Part shown: in pieces, positions 33,569 through 38,924 of the stretch | Layout of the letters: each line of letters begins with the position of its first letter | Position numbering within the stretch: the first letter of the stretch is position 1 | IMG/VR virus record: IMGVR_UViG_3300035182_001043 | Location: 1-38,924 of that record | Origin: a virus | Strand: one strand, 5' to 3' | Length of the DNA: 38,924 nt | Position numbers and translations under genes: made by a program | Notes under the pieces: model-generated | The model's database searches: none | What the model was told of the DNA's origin: nothing | What the model saw: the letters and a program-made list of their open reading frames with translations, nothing else

Positions 33569-34282
33569 TTACCACTTTATATCAAAATTATAATTCTTTT
33601 TTGTAATCTCAGATACTTTTCTAAATACATCATCACATGGCCATTTCTTTTTACCTAAAGATATAGCATTCATAGGATGTGTTAAAATAAATAAAGGATC
33701 TTTTTCAGACAAGTAATCAATTAACTGTTCTGAAGTTCTTCCCATCAAAATATAACATAATCCAGGATTGTAGATTTTAAGGTAATCTAATACATATGCC
33801 ATCATTGGTCTCCATAATTCTATATGTGAATTTGGTTTGCCTATTGTAGTAGTAAGGGCACTATTTAGCATTAGAATACCTTGGTTACTCCATCTCTTTA
33901 AGTCTTTGTCATTAGAAATGCTCTCAGACTCATATACAGTATCATTAACAGCTTGTAATAAATATTCTAATGCTGGTAATGGTTTTTTTTCAAAAGCACA
34001 TGAGAAAGCAAGTCCATCAGCTTGTTCAATTCCATTGTAAGGATCTTGTCCAATTATCACTACTTTGAGTTCATCATATGGACATTCTTCAAATGCTCTA
34101 AACACATACTTCATAAATGGAGTGAACCGTCTATCTTCCTGTGAATTTTTTATCAATGTCAATAAAATAGTATCAAACTCACTACTAAATATAAACCCTC
34201 TGAGAACTCTTGCCCATCCTGATTCAATTAGTTTTAAATTTAATTTTTCTTTTATTTCATTTATGTTTATATTTGTTGTCAT
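33569..34282 (-). CDS. ung: Uracil-DNA glycosylase, family 1
   Basis: 237 residues. Motif VVIIGQDPYNG with the catalytic Asp and D-P-Y, LAFSC, NQGILMLNSALTT and the catalytic loop ILTHPMNAISLG with His are the family 1 signature in order. The residue after Y in the first motif is Asn instead of the usual His. Excises uracil from DNA; several Crassvirales carry it in the replication block. Divergent from the + strand gene at 34303 with only 20 nt between. Confidence 0.93.
   Translation of the reverse strand: MTTNININEIKEKLNLKLIESGWARVLRGFIFSSEFDTILLTLIKNSQEDRRFTPFMKYVFRAFEECPYDELKVVIIGQDPYNGIEQADGLAFSCAFEKKPLPALEYLLQAVNDTVYESESISNDKDLKRWSNQGILMLNSALTTTIGKPNSHIELWRPMMAYVLDYLKIYNPGLCYILMGRTSEQLIDYLSEKDPLFILTHPMNAISLGKKKWPCDDVFRKVSEITKKNYNFDIKW
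34268..34275 (+). promoter_or_regulatory. Possible Bacteroidota-type -7 box for the lone + strand gene
   Basis: TATATTTG fits the TAnnTTTG -7 consensus of Bacteroides sigma factor. The expected TTTG about 20 nt upstream is only TTTT. Lies within the UDG start region and would give a short leader before 34303. By-eye match in AT-rich DNA, so weak. Confidence 0.25.
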
Positions 34283-34302
34283 ACTAATTAAAATTTTAAG
34301 CC

Positions 34303-34623
34303 ATGGCTATAAAAGTAAAAGAATTAAAAGATGATGCTCAAATCAGTGTCCCAGTAAACAAAGCATATTACTTTATGTTAAAGAATAACTTGTTTTACTT
34401 ATACAATCAAATTCAATCAGCTGGTGCAGAAGCTTGTGAAAAGTCATTTGAAACTATTAAAGCTGCAGATTACTCAAAGATGTCTCAAGTTGAGCAATCT
34501 TTTTACACTGTTACTTTAATGATAGCTGAAATTGAAAGACTTTCTGTAGAGCAAAATCTTTTTGATGAGAAAGAGGTACTTGAACCTACAGATGAAGGTT
34601 ATGTTGAACCTACGCTAAGTTAA
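34303..34623 (+). CDS. Lone + strand small protein in the replication block
   Basis: 106 residues: MAIKVKELKDDAQISVPVNK, then YYFMLKNNLFYLYNQI, then IAEIERLSVEQNLF and an acidic tail. Helical and aromatic. It is read against all its neighbours. Its start is 20 nt from the UDG start, and its 3' end overlaps the convergent 128-aa gene by 14 nt. I have the impression of this N-terminal type (KVKELKD, V-N-K-x-Y-Y) from small structural-type proteins in crAss-like phages, which would fit late expression, but I cannot prove it. Confidence 0.8.
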   Translation: MAIKVKELKDDAQISVPVNKAYYFMLKNNLFYLYNQIQSAGAEACEKSFETIKAADYSKMSQVEQSFYTVTLMIAEIERLSVEQNLFDEKEVLEPTDEGYVEPTLS

Positions 34624-34996
34624 TATTATACTCTGCTCCTATTTCTATACATGCTTGAACAGCTTGGGATAACTCATCACTTGAACACTCAGCAAATGAT
34701 TTGCACATCTCAAGCTTTTTACCTTCATCATTTACATCAAAGCATAATCCTGCTTGTGTTTTGACAAGTTTTTTCATTTCATCAAATGTATATCCTGATT
34801 CTTTTGCCATTTCTCTGATACATACATGTATTTTAGAGATTTGTGCATAAGATCCAGATTTACCTTGAATGCTAATAAACATTTCTAATTCCTCATCTTC
34901 TTCTACTAATTTTACAAATTCAGTATAAGCTAAACTTTCTTTTTCAGTTTTGTAGGTGAGTTTTCCATTTTTCTTAATAAATTTTGCGCTAAACAT
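34610..34996 (-). CDS. Hypothetical DNA-metabolism protein (weak NinB-like look)
   Basis: 128 residues. SYAQISKIHVCIREMAKESG, FDEMKKLVKTQAGLCF and KSFAECSSDELSQAVQACIE form a recurrent phage pattern. The arrangement faintly recalls NinB recombination proteins but I would not assign it. It sits upstream of UDG in the leftward direction and overlaps the + strand gene at the 3' ends. Confidence 0.75.
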   Translation of the reverse strand: MFSAKFIKKNGKLTYKTEKESLAYTEFVKLVEEDEELEMFISIQGKSGSYAQISKIHVCIREMAKESGYTFDEMKKLVKTQAGLCFDVNDEGKKLEMCKSFAECSSDELSQAVQACIEIGAEYNINLA

Positions 34997-35015
34997 ATTG
35001 GTTTTGTTTTAAAGG

Positions 35016-35273
35016 TTATAATGGTATTTTACTCCATTTTTTAAATAAGTCAATGATTAATATTACATCTTCAATATCTGTCATAGCAACACCCCAAGAG
35101 TGCTCATATACTTTCCACTGATTATTATTTATTTCATCACTTCCATTTGATACTAATATTACATCAGAGTTTATTTCATATGAGTAATAGTAATAATCAT
35201 TTTTGTCACCAGATTCTTCCTTAGTAACAATTACTTTATCAAATCCTGCTTCAATTAATTCTTGCTGCTTCAT
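35016..35273 (-). CDS. Small hypothetical protein
   Basis: 85 residues, MKQQELIEAGFDKVIVTKEE, then YYYYSYEINSDVILVSNGSDE and a C-terminal VILIIDLFKKW. The layout (aromatic strand, L-x-S-N-x-S-D-E, terminal helix) is common among small Bacteroidota phage proteins. Its ATG overlaps the upstream TGA by 4 nt (ATGA). Function unknown. Confidence 0.7.
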   Translation of the reverse strand: MKQQELIEAGFDKVIVTKEESGDKNDYYYYSYEINSDVILVSNGSDEINNNQWKVYEHSWGVAMTDIEDVILIIDLFKKWSKIPL

Positions 35274-35458
35274 TTTTTTAATTTTTCTTCAATTATTTTA
35301 TCAATATAGTCTTCAGCCTCCATTGCTGTAGAAAATAGTATAATAAATCCATTTGGATCTTTACTGTATCTCCAAAAGCCAAAAAAGCCTTCTTTAGTTT
35401 GTATAAAATACCCACCATATGAGTACTGTGATTTTAATATTTTATATTTTGTCTTCAT
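35270..35458 (-). CDS. Small hypothetical protein
   Basis: 62 residues from the ATG at 35458 (MKTKYKILKSQYSYGGYFIQ); a TTG 15 nt upstream is in frame but less likely. FWRYSKDPNGFIILFSTAME and an acidic/basic helix follow. Beta-rich core with a helix. Linked to the next gene by ATGA overlap. Confidence 0.7.
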   Translation of the reverse strand: MKTKYKILKSQYSYGGYFIQTKEGFFGFWRYSKDPNGFIILFSTAMEAEDYIDKIIEEKLKK

Positions 35459-35481
35459 ATTACTACTGACCAAGTTAATAA

Positions 35482-35697
35482 TTAATCTTCAGTTTCTTCA
35501 TTTTTGTAGAATCCTGTGCTTGCTTTTTCTTTTATGTATTCTCTGTGTAATTTTCTATAATTATGTTTTTTAATTATTATAGAATTATTTACAGGTGACT
35601 TCCTAATTATTTTTGCTTTTCTTAGCTTACTTGTTTTATTTGTCACCTTATAATTCATCCATTTATGCATTAACTCAATTCCGTATAAATCTTCCAT
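35482..35697 (-). CDS. Small basic hypothetical protein
   Basis: 71 residues from the ATG at 35697 (MEDLYGIELMHKWMNYKVTN); an in-frame GTG three codons upstream would overlap the previous tiny ORF. Very Lys/Arg rich in the middle (KLRKAKIIRKS, IIKKHNYRKL). May bind nucleic acid. No family recognised. Confidence 0.65.
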   Translation of the reverse strand: MEDLYGIELMHKWMNYKVTNKTSKLRKAKIIRKSPVNNSIIIKKHNYRKLHREYIKEKASTGFYKNEETED

Positions 35698-35698
35698 A

Positions 35699-35770
35699 TC
35701 AATCACTATTTTTAATTTGATAATAAATAATACAAATTACTATAAGTATAATTACTAATACAGATCCCAT
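35699..35770 (-). CDS. Tiny membrane peptide ORF, 23 aa
   Basis: MGSVLVIILIVICIIYYQIK then NSD; one hydrophobic helix and a polar end. Stops 1 nt before the next ATG, in the tight spacing typical here. Too short to be certain. The 55 nt upstream of it, to 35826, carries nothing I recognise. Confidence 0.4.
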   Translation of the reverse strand: MGSVLVIILIVICIIYYQIKNSD

Positions 35771-35825
35771 AATATTTGTTTTAAGTTTAAATTAGTAATA
35801 TCAAAGATACTACTTTATTATACAT

Positions 35826-36020
35826 TTAATGGTTTTTTTTCTGATCTATATAATCAATAATAAATCCTATAGCAACTATTAAATTCATACCACATGATGC
35901 AATAATTTCTATAATATCTTCATAAACATTTACCATAAGATGTAAATGTCCAATTGTCCAAAATGGAATAGCCAAGTTTTGACTAATCCATACTGTAAGA
36001 TATTTTAGAAAATGCTTCAT
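35826..36020 (-). CDS. Small membrane protein, 64 aa
   Basis: MKHFLKYLTVWISQNLAIPF, a His-containing middle and a second hydrophobic segment (MNLIVAIGFIIDYI), ending DQKKNH. Likely two membrane helices. Its ATG overlaps the upstream zinc-ribbon gene stop (ATGA). Function unknown; one of a group of small membrane ORFs in this arm. Confidence 0.65.
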   Translation of the reverse strand: MKHFLKYLTVWISQNLAIPFWTIGHLHLMVNVYEDIIEIIASCGMNLIVAIGFIIDYIDQKKNH

Positions 36021-36187
36021 TTCTTTTCAAGTTTATTAACTGTCATACCAGCAAATACAATTTGTAATGTAACATCATCATTACATTTCTCACATCTATA
36101 ATTTGCTCTTGATCTTATATACCAACCTGCATTACAACATGCAGTTTTTACATCACTGATCTCCAGTTTCTTCTCTTTCTTCTTCAT
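36017..36187 (-). CDS. Small zinc-ribbon-like protein, 56 aa
   Basis: MKKKEKKLEISDVKTACCNA, then GWYIRSRANYRCEKCND. The cysteines C17, C18, C32 and C35 (C-C...C-x-x-C) suggest a small zinc ribbon. Basic N-terminus. The ORF fits tightly, overlapping the upstream 47-aa ORF by 35 nt and the downstream gene by 3 nt. May bind nucleic acid or act as a regulator. Confidence 0.6.
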   Translation of the reverse strand: MKKKEKKLEISDVKTACCNAGWYIRSRANYRCEKCNDDVTLQIVFAGMTVNKLEKK

Positions 36188-36296
36188 TTTCTCTTTTTTT
36201 AGCTATATAATCTCTAATTTCAACATCTAGTGGAATGTCATCCACATGTCCATACTGATTAATTAAATCAATATATATTTCTTTTATTCTTCCCAT
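36153..36296 (-). CDS. Small acidic protein, 47 aa
   Basis: MGRIKEIYIDLINQYGHVDD, IPLDVEIRDYIAKKREN, ending in E/R-rich sequence. The pattern (K-E-I-Y-x-x-L-x-N-x-Y-G then I-x-D-Y) is protein-like and compact. Overlaps its upstream neighbour by 13 nt. The long overlap with the zinc-ribbon ORF lowers confidence. Confidence 0.5.
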   Translation of the reverse strand: MGRIKEIYIDLINQYGHVDDIPLDVEIRDYIAKKRENEEEREETGDQ

Positions 36297-36736
36297 AACT
36301 TTAAAGTTGATATGATTAATTTTTTAACTGCATCTTCAGGTTTATCAATATTTTTTGCTTGCATATAATTAGCAAGTATACTAAGATAATGATGTGATAA
36401 TGATACAGATACTACTGATTTTGTGTTATACTCTCTTATTTTTACATCAAAATCATCAAATAAACATGGATATTTAATAAGTAAGCTTTTAATATTTTTA
36501 AGAAAGCTTTTATCTTTTGTTAAAAATAACTCATATCCAGATCTTTTTGCGTGATTAATTGTAGATCTACTATTTAAATTAGTATGCATAACAATTTCTT
36601 CTTCCACCATTGAAAATTTATAATACAGTATAGCAATTAAGTAATTTCTTCTGTCAATTATATGTCTTTCTTTAGTTTTATGTTTAGTACAAAAATCTCT
36701 CAATTCTTGTATAACATCATCTTTAGTGTACTCCAT
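36284..36736 (-). CDS. DNA-binding protein with DnaA-C/HTH-like and ribbon-helix-helix-like parts
   Basis: 150 residues. Residues about 28-68 (RRNYLIAILYYKFSMVEEEI, NSRSTINHAKR) resemble the helix-turn-helix of DnaA domain IV, where a G-R-D-H-T-T-V-x-H-A segment contacts DNA. Residues about 108-150 (SVVSVSLSHHYLSILANYMQ, then DKPEDAVKKLI) look like a ribbon-helix-helix strand and helices. Two DNA-binding parts on one short protein suggest a regulator or an origin-binding initiator. Both assignments rest on pattern, not alignment. Confidence 0.6.
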   Translation of the reverse strand: MEYTKDDVIQELRDFCTKHKTKERHIIDRRNYLIAILYYKFSMVEEEIVMHTNLNSRSTINHAKRSGYELFLTKDKSFLKNIKSLLIKYPCLFDDFDVKIREYNTKSVVSVSLSHHYLSILANYMQAKNIDKPEDAVKKLIISTLKLWEE

Positions 36737-36741
36737 AATAT

Positions 36742-36915
36742 TTAAATAAAAAATGGAAACAGGAATCCTTTAATTTCAGCTACTATAGGGCCAACAAATA
36801 CAGTACTTAAGAACCCATGATGTTGAGCCCATAGATACCAAAAATGCATGCTGAATAACTGAGTACATGCTAAATAGAGAAATAAGCTTGTAGCAAATAC
36901 ATTTTCTTTTTTCAT
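36742..36915 (-). CDS. Small membrane protein, 57 aa
   Basis: MKKENVFATSLFLYLACTQL, then MHFWYLWAQHHGFLSTVFVG and VAEIKGFLFPFFI. The aromatic HFW-YLWAQHH and GPIVAEIKG segments look strongly conserved in type and make a convincing small membrane protein with two helices. A longer frame on the same strand at 36776-36973 overlaps it but reads like noise. Stops 5 nt before the HTH gene. Confidence 0.65.
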   Translation of the reverse strand: MKKENVFATSLFLYLACTQLFSMHFWYLWAQHHGFLSTVFVGPIVAEIKGFLFPFFI

Positions 36916-36917
36916 AT

Positions 36918-36998
36918 CTATTTCTTTTTAAATTGTTTACCAAATTTATATCCCACATAAAACCATAAGACAAAACTTATATGAATTATTATTTCCAT
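36918..36998 (-). CDS. Tiny membrane peptide ORF, 26 aa
   Basis: MEIIIHISFVLWFYVGYKFG, then KQFKKK. A hydrophobic helix with a basic end. Starts 1 nt after the previous stop and ends 2 nt before the next ATG, in line with the operon spacing. Confidence 0.45.
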   Translation of the reverse strand: MEIIIHISFVLWFYVGYKFGKQFKKK

Positions 36999-36999
36999 G

Positions 37000-37215
37000 T
37001 TATATATCAATGTGTATTAAAAAACTAATTTTTCTTGATAGGTTTTGATATGTTTCACGTAACCAAACTGTTAAATCATCATCTGATTCTTTACCTTTAC
37101 TTTCCATATGACATTCAATGTATGAATGTACATTTACATTTTTGAATATTGGATTTTTTCTTAATTTTACAGGTATATCTGATAACGGTATCACTGCTTT
37201 TGTAATTGTTTTCAT
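37000..37215 (-). CDS. Small hypothetical protein
   Basis: 71 residues, MKTITKAVIPLSDIPVKLRK, then FKNVNVHSYIECHMESKGKE and VWLRETYQNLSRK. No family recognised. Overlaps its upstream neighbour by 4 nt, so probably translationally coupled to it. Confidence 0.7.
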   Translation of the reverse strand: MKTITKAVIPLSDIPVKLRKNPIFKNVNVHSYIECHMESKGKESDDDLTVWLRETYQNLSRKISFLIHIDI

Positions 37216-37478
37216 AATTTTTCTAATTCAACTTCTTTTTTTTCCACTTCTCTTGTTTCAGCTAATAATCCTTTTATAGGAAGAAATCTATTAGCATTAT
37301 AATATTCATAAGGAAAACATCCATCAAGATTTATTTCTTCTAACTCATATCCATATGTGTTAGCTTGAATACCCATATTCATTACTCTTACCACTGTGTA
37401 GAATTGATCTTCTACTGGCCATTGACTTAAAGGAATCTTATTGGGTTTATTTTTTGAATTAATGCATTTGACTTTCAC
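37212..37478 (-). CDS. Small phage protein (KCI...IP.SQW type)
   Basis: 88 residues with GTG start at 37478 (MKVKCINSKNKPNKIPLSQW); no ATG near. FYTVVRV, GYELEEINLDG and FPYEYYNANRFLP follow. I recognise the overall layout (K-x-x-C-I...IP-x-SQW...YTV...LEEI...FPYEY...RF) from many Bacteroidota phages and prophages; it looks like a small beta-barrel fold. Function unknown. Overlaps the ClpS-like gene by 20 nt. Confidence 0.75.
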   Translation of the reverse strand: MKVKCINSKNKPNKIPLSQWPVEDQFYTVVRVMNMGIQANTYGYELEEINLDGCFPYEYYNANRFLPIKGLLAETREVEKKEVELEKL

Positions 37479-37707
37479 CTATCTCTACATTTAATTCTAG
37501 ATCAGATAATTGATTATATATATCAAAGATGTCATCAAATGCACCAGACATAATATCATATGAACCTTTATTATCTACTATTACAGCACACTGCTCAGCT
37601 TGATCAGGTGAGTGCTTACATATTTTAATGAGACAAGCTATGATATATAAAAAATCATGGTTGTCATCATTATACAATGTTATTTTATGTGTTTTTTCCA
37701 AAACCAT
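37459..37707 (-). CDS. clpS: ClpS-like Clp protease adaptor
   Basis: 82 residues. LYNDDNHDFLYIIACLIKIC (the N-D-D start of ClpS), SPDQAEQCAVIVDNKGSYDI (A-E-x-C/x-A...x-x-x-x-G) and the terminal LELNVEI fit the compact ClpS core. ClpS delivers N-end-rule substrates to ClpAP; a phage copy could redirect host proteolysis. The usual ClpS length is about 100 aa; here the flexible N-terminal extension is nearly absent, so it may bind the N-degron but not activate ClpA normally. Moderately sure of the fold; activity unknown. Confidence 0.7.
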   Translation of the reverse strand: MVLEKTHKITLYNDDNHDFLYIIACLIKICKHSPDQAEQCAVIVDNKGSYDIMSGAFDDIFDIYNQLSDLELNVEIGESQMH

Positions 37708-37723
37708 GTCTTTATATATTAAT

Positions 37724-38236
37724 TTACAAATTATTTTCTTCAGTTCCTACTATTATTGTGTTACCTACTTTATTCATAGAATCAACAATATCAGTAAAAC
37801 CTTTACCATAAGGATCTATATAGTCTGTATAAGACTTAAAGTAACCTTTACTAGTTAATATTTCTATATTCTTAATCAATAAGCTCATTTTTGATTTATT
37901 ATCAACTTCAAGCTGGATTAAATCCCATCTTGCTGATGCAATTTTAGCCAAAAATAAGTTTAATCTAGTATTAAATTCATCTTTTATGTGAATTTTATGA
38001 CTGTAATCATCAAAAATCTGTATCAGGGTCATTAAAGCATTAGCATCAGTATCACCAAATACACTCATTGGTTCTTTAATATACTCTTCAGACCATTCAT
38101 GCCATTCAGATACATCTTTCTTTAATGCATACTTAAACTTCTTATTCTTTTTCATTTCATCAATATCATAAAGAGCACTAGATATCTTTACCAGTGCTCT
38201 TATGAATTTGACATTGTCTTGATCATATTCTGCCAT
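37724..38236 (-). CDS. Hypothetical protein downstream of SF2 helicase
   Basis: 170 residues from the ATG at 38236 (MAEYDQDNVKFIRALVKISS); an in-frame GTG two codons upstream is less likely. Helical throughout, charged, with LIQIFDDYSHKIHIKDEFNT and a Gly-rich end. No motif recognised. It is 7 nt from the helicase stop and could be a helicase partner. Confidence 0.75.
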   Translation of the reverse strand: MAEYDQDNVKFIRALVKISSALYDIDEMKKNKKFKYALKKDVSEWHEWSEEYIKEPMSVFGDTDANALMTLIQIFDDYSHKIHIKDEFNTRLNLFLAKIASARWDLIQLEVDNKSKMSLLIKNIEILTSKGYFKSYTDYIDPYGKGFTDIVDSMNKVGNTIIVGTEENNL

Positions 38237-38243
38237 AATCACT

Positions 38244-38924
38244 TCATAAACTAATATTAAAATTTTTCCATTCTATTTTATCCTGATCAAATCCTGATAA
38301 TGCTTCAGTAACCCAACTCTTATCAATAGTATCTACATAACATAGTATATGAATAGTAGCTGTCTCATCAACTGCAAGACGTAAACATCTTCCAATACGT
38401 TGTGAGGCCTTACGCTCATTACCATATGCATGTAGAATAATGCATTGTCTTAGTTCAGGAATATTAATACCCTCACTTAACTGCAATACACATGATAGTT
38501 TAGTTATTTCACCTGACTTAAACATTTCTAGATTCTCATTAGACTCAAGATTATTACTATGATAGCTATTTACGCATAACACATCAGCCTGTTCTTGAGT
38601 ATTAGCAAAAATAATAAATTTAGATTTTATATGATTTGATAATATCTTAGTATATTTTTCTTTACTTGGAAATTCCATCATTGCTTTCATTCTCATAATT
38701 CTAGCTATCTGTTGCTCTTTACCTGGTCTAGACATATCTATTCTATTACACCAATACTGATAATTAGCTACTTCAGTAGTAAAGAATTGATTATTCTTAC
38801 TACCTGCTTTTACATTTTTATTGACGTTATCTAGTTTAATCTCATGTACAATGATTTTATAATCATTTAAGATATTATCATTAACAGCATCATCAGTAAG
38901 ATATTCATAACATATAGGATAGAA
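38244..38924 (-). CDS. SF2 DNA helicase, C-terminal part (5' partial)
   Basis: 226 residues are visible and the frame stays open to the window edge, so the N-terminal ATPase lobe lies beyond base 38924. The C-terminal RecA lobe has FIIFANTQEQADVL (motif IV region), VLQLSEGINIPELRQCIIL (motif V) and ASQRIGRCLRL (motif VI, Q-x-x-G-R-x-x-R). This fits the SSL2/SNF2-like helicases seen in Crassvirales replication blocks. Fork remodelling or transcription-coupled roles are possible. Confidence 0.85.
   Translation of the reverse strand, partial: FYPICYEYLTDDAVNDNILNDYKIIVHEIKLDNVNKNVKAGSKNNQFFTTEVANYQYWCNRIDMSRPGKEQQIARIMRMKAMMEFPSKEKYTKILSNHIKSKFIIFANTQEQADVLCVNSYHSNNLESNENLEMFKSGEITKLSCVLQLSEGINIPELRQCIILHAYGNERKASQRIGRCLRLAVDETATIHILCYVDTIDKSWVTEALSGFDQDKIEWKNFNISL

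Noticed and set aside
36776-36973. Leftward 65-codon ORF
   Set aside because: Overlaps in another frame the more convincing 57-aa membrane protein at 36742-36915 and the 26-aa ORF.
1-38924. Stop-codon reassignment, as in some Crassvirales
   Set aside because: The 12.3-kb frame is free of TAG and TGA, and TAA, TAG and TGA all end genes in sensible places, so the standard code suffices.
1-38924. tRNA genes
   Set aside because: No gap is long enough or holds a cloverleaf with GTTCRA-type T-arm that I could see.

Overview
The window looks like part of a crAss-like phage genome (order Crassvirales) infecting a member of the Bacteroidota. The signs are very AT-rich DNA, genes packed with 1-4 nt overlaps, and almost no Shine-Dalgarno sequences (typical of Bacteroidota hosts). 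There is also a giant two-barrel RNA polymerase polyprotein with a D-Y-D-V-D metal site, and an opposite-strand replication block with family B DNA polymerase, DnaB-like helicase, TOPRIM primase, Sak4-like ATPase, uracil-DNA glycosylase, PD-(D/E)XK nuclease and an SF2 helicase. The standard bacterial code fits throughout. I see no tRNA, CRISPR, integrase or insertion sequence.

Left part, + strand, 1-16560: late or virion-associated genes. The first gene enters from outside the window and runs to 12300, over 4,099 codons. It opens with a virion-type RNA polymerase (to about 6132). Then come six compact modules and an SF1B (Dda/RecD-like) helicase, and every junction carries the same heptapeptide T-Q-S-S-T-S-V, encoded by an almost invariant 21-bp DNA repeat. 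The modules are DUF4326-like, AlkB-like dioxygenase, A1S_2505-type macro-like, NADAR/YbiA-like, a recurrent phage domain I cannot name, and an orphan. This is followed by an acidic 256-aa protein, an 1105-aa probable ejected cargo protein with a C-terminal membrane segment, and a 44-aa basic protein.

Middle, 16561-16706: two hairpins separate the convergent transcription units.

Right part, - strand, 16707-38924: replication and early genes, leftward. Read in transcription order (right to left) they are: an SF2 helicase fragment, ClpS-like adaptor, many small ORFs, an HTH/RHH DNA-binding protein, UDG, a small membrane protein, DnaB-like helicase, Sak4-like ATPase, an SSB candidate, primase, GIY-YIG-like nuclease, DUF6878 pair, DUF6915, a MoxR AAA+ / zincin-VWA pair, RecB-like nuclease, PolB and a DUF932-like protein. 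Terminator-like hairpins at about 29761, 23275, 20003 and 16571 divide it. One lone + strand gene (34303-34623) sits inside it.

How it fits together: the right arm builds a self-contained replisome with accessory host-takeover proteins. The left arm makes proteins that, by analogy with crAss001, phi14:2 and N4, are packaged and ejected with the DNA. The polymerase appears to carry a cassette row of nucleotide, ADP-ribose and DNA-repair domains that could be delivered to the host at the start of infection. That modular polyprotein and its repeated joints are the most striking feature here.
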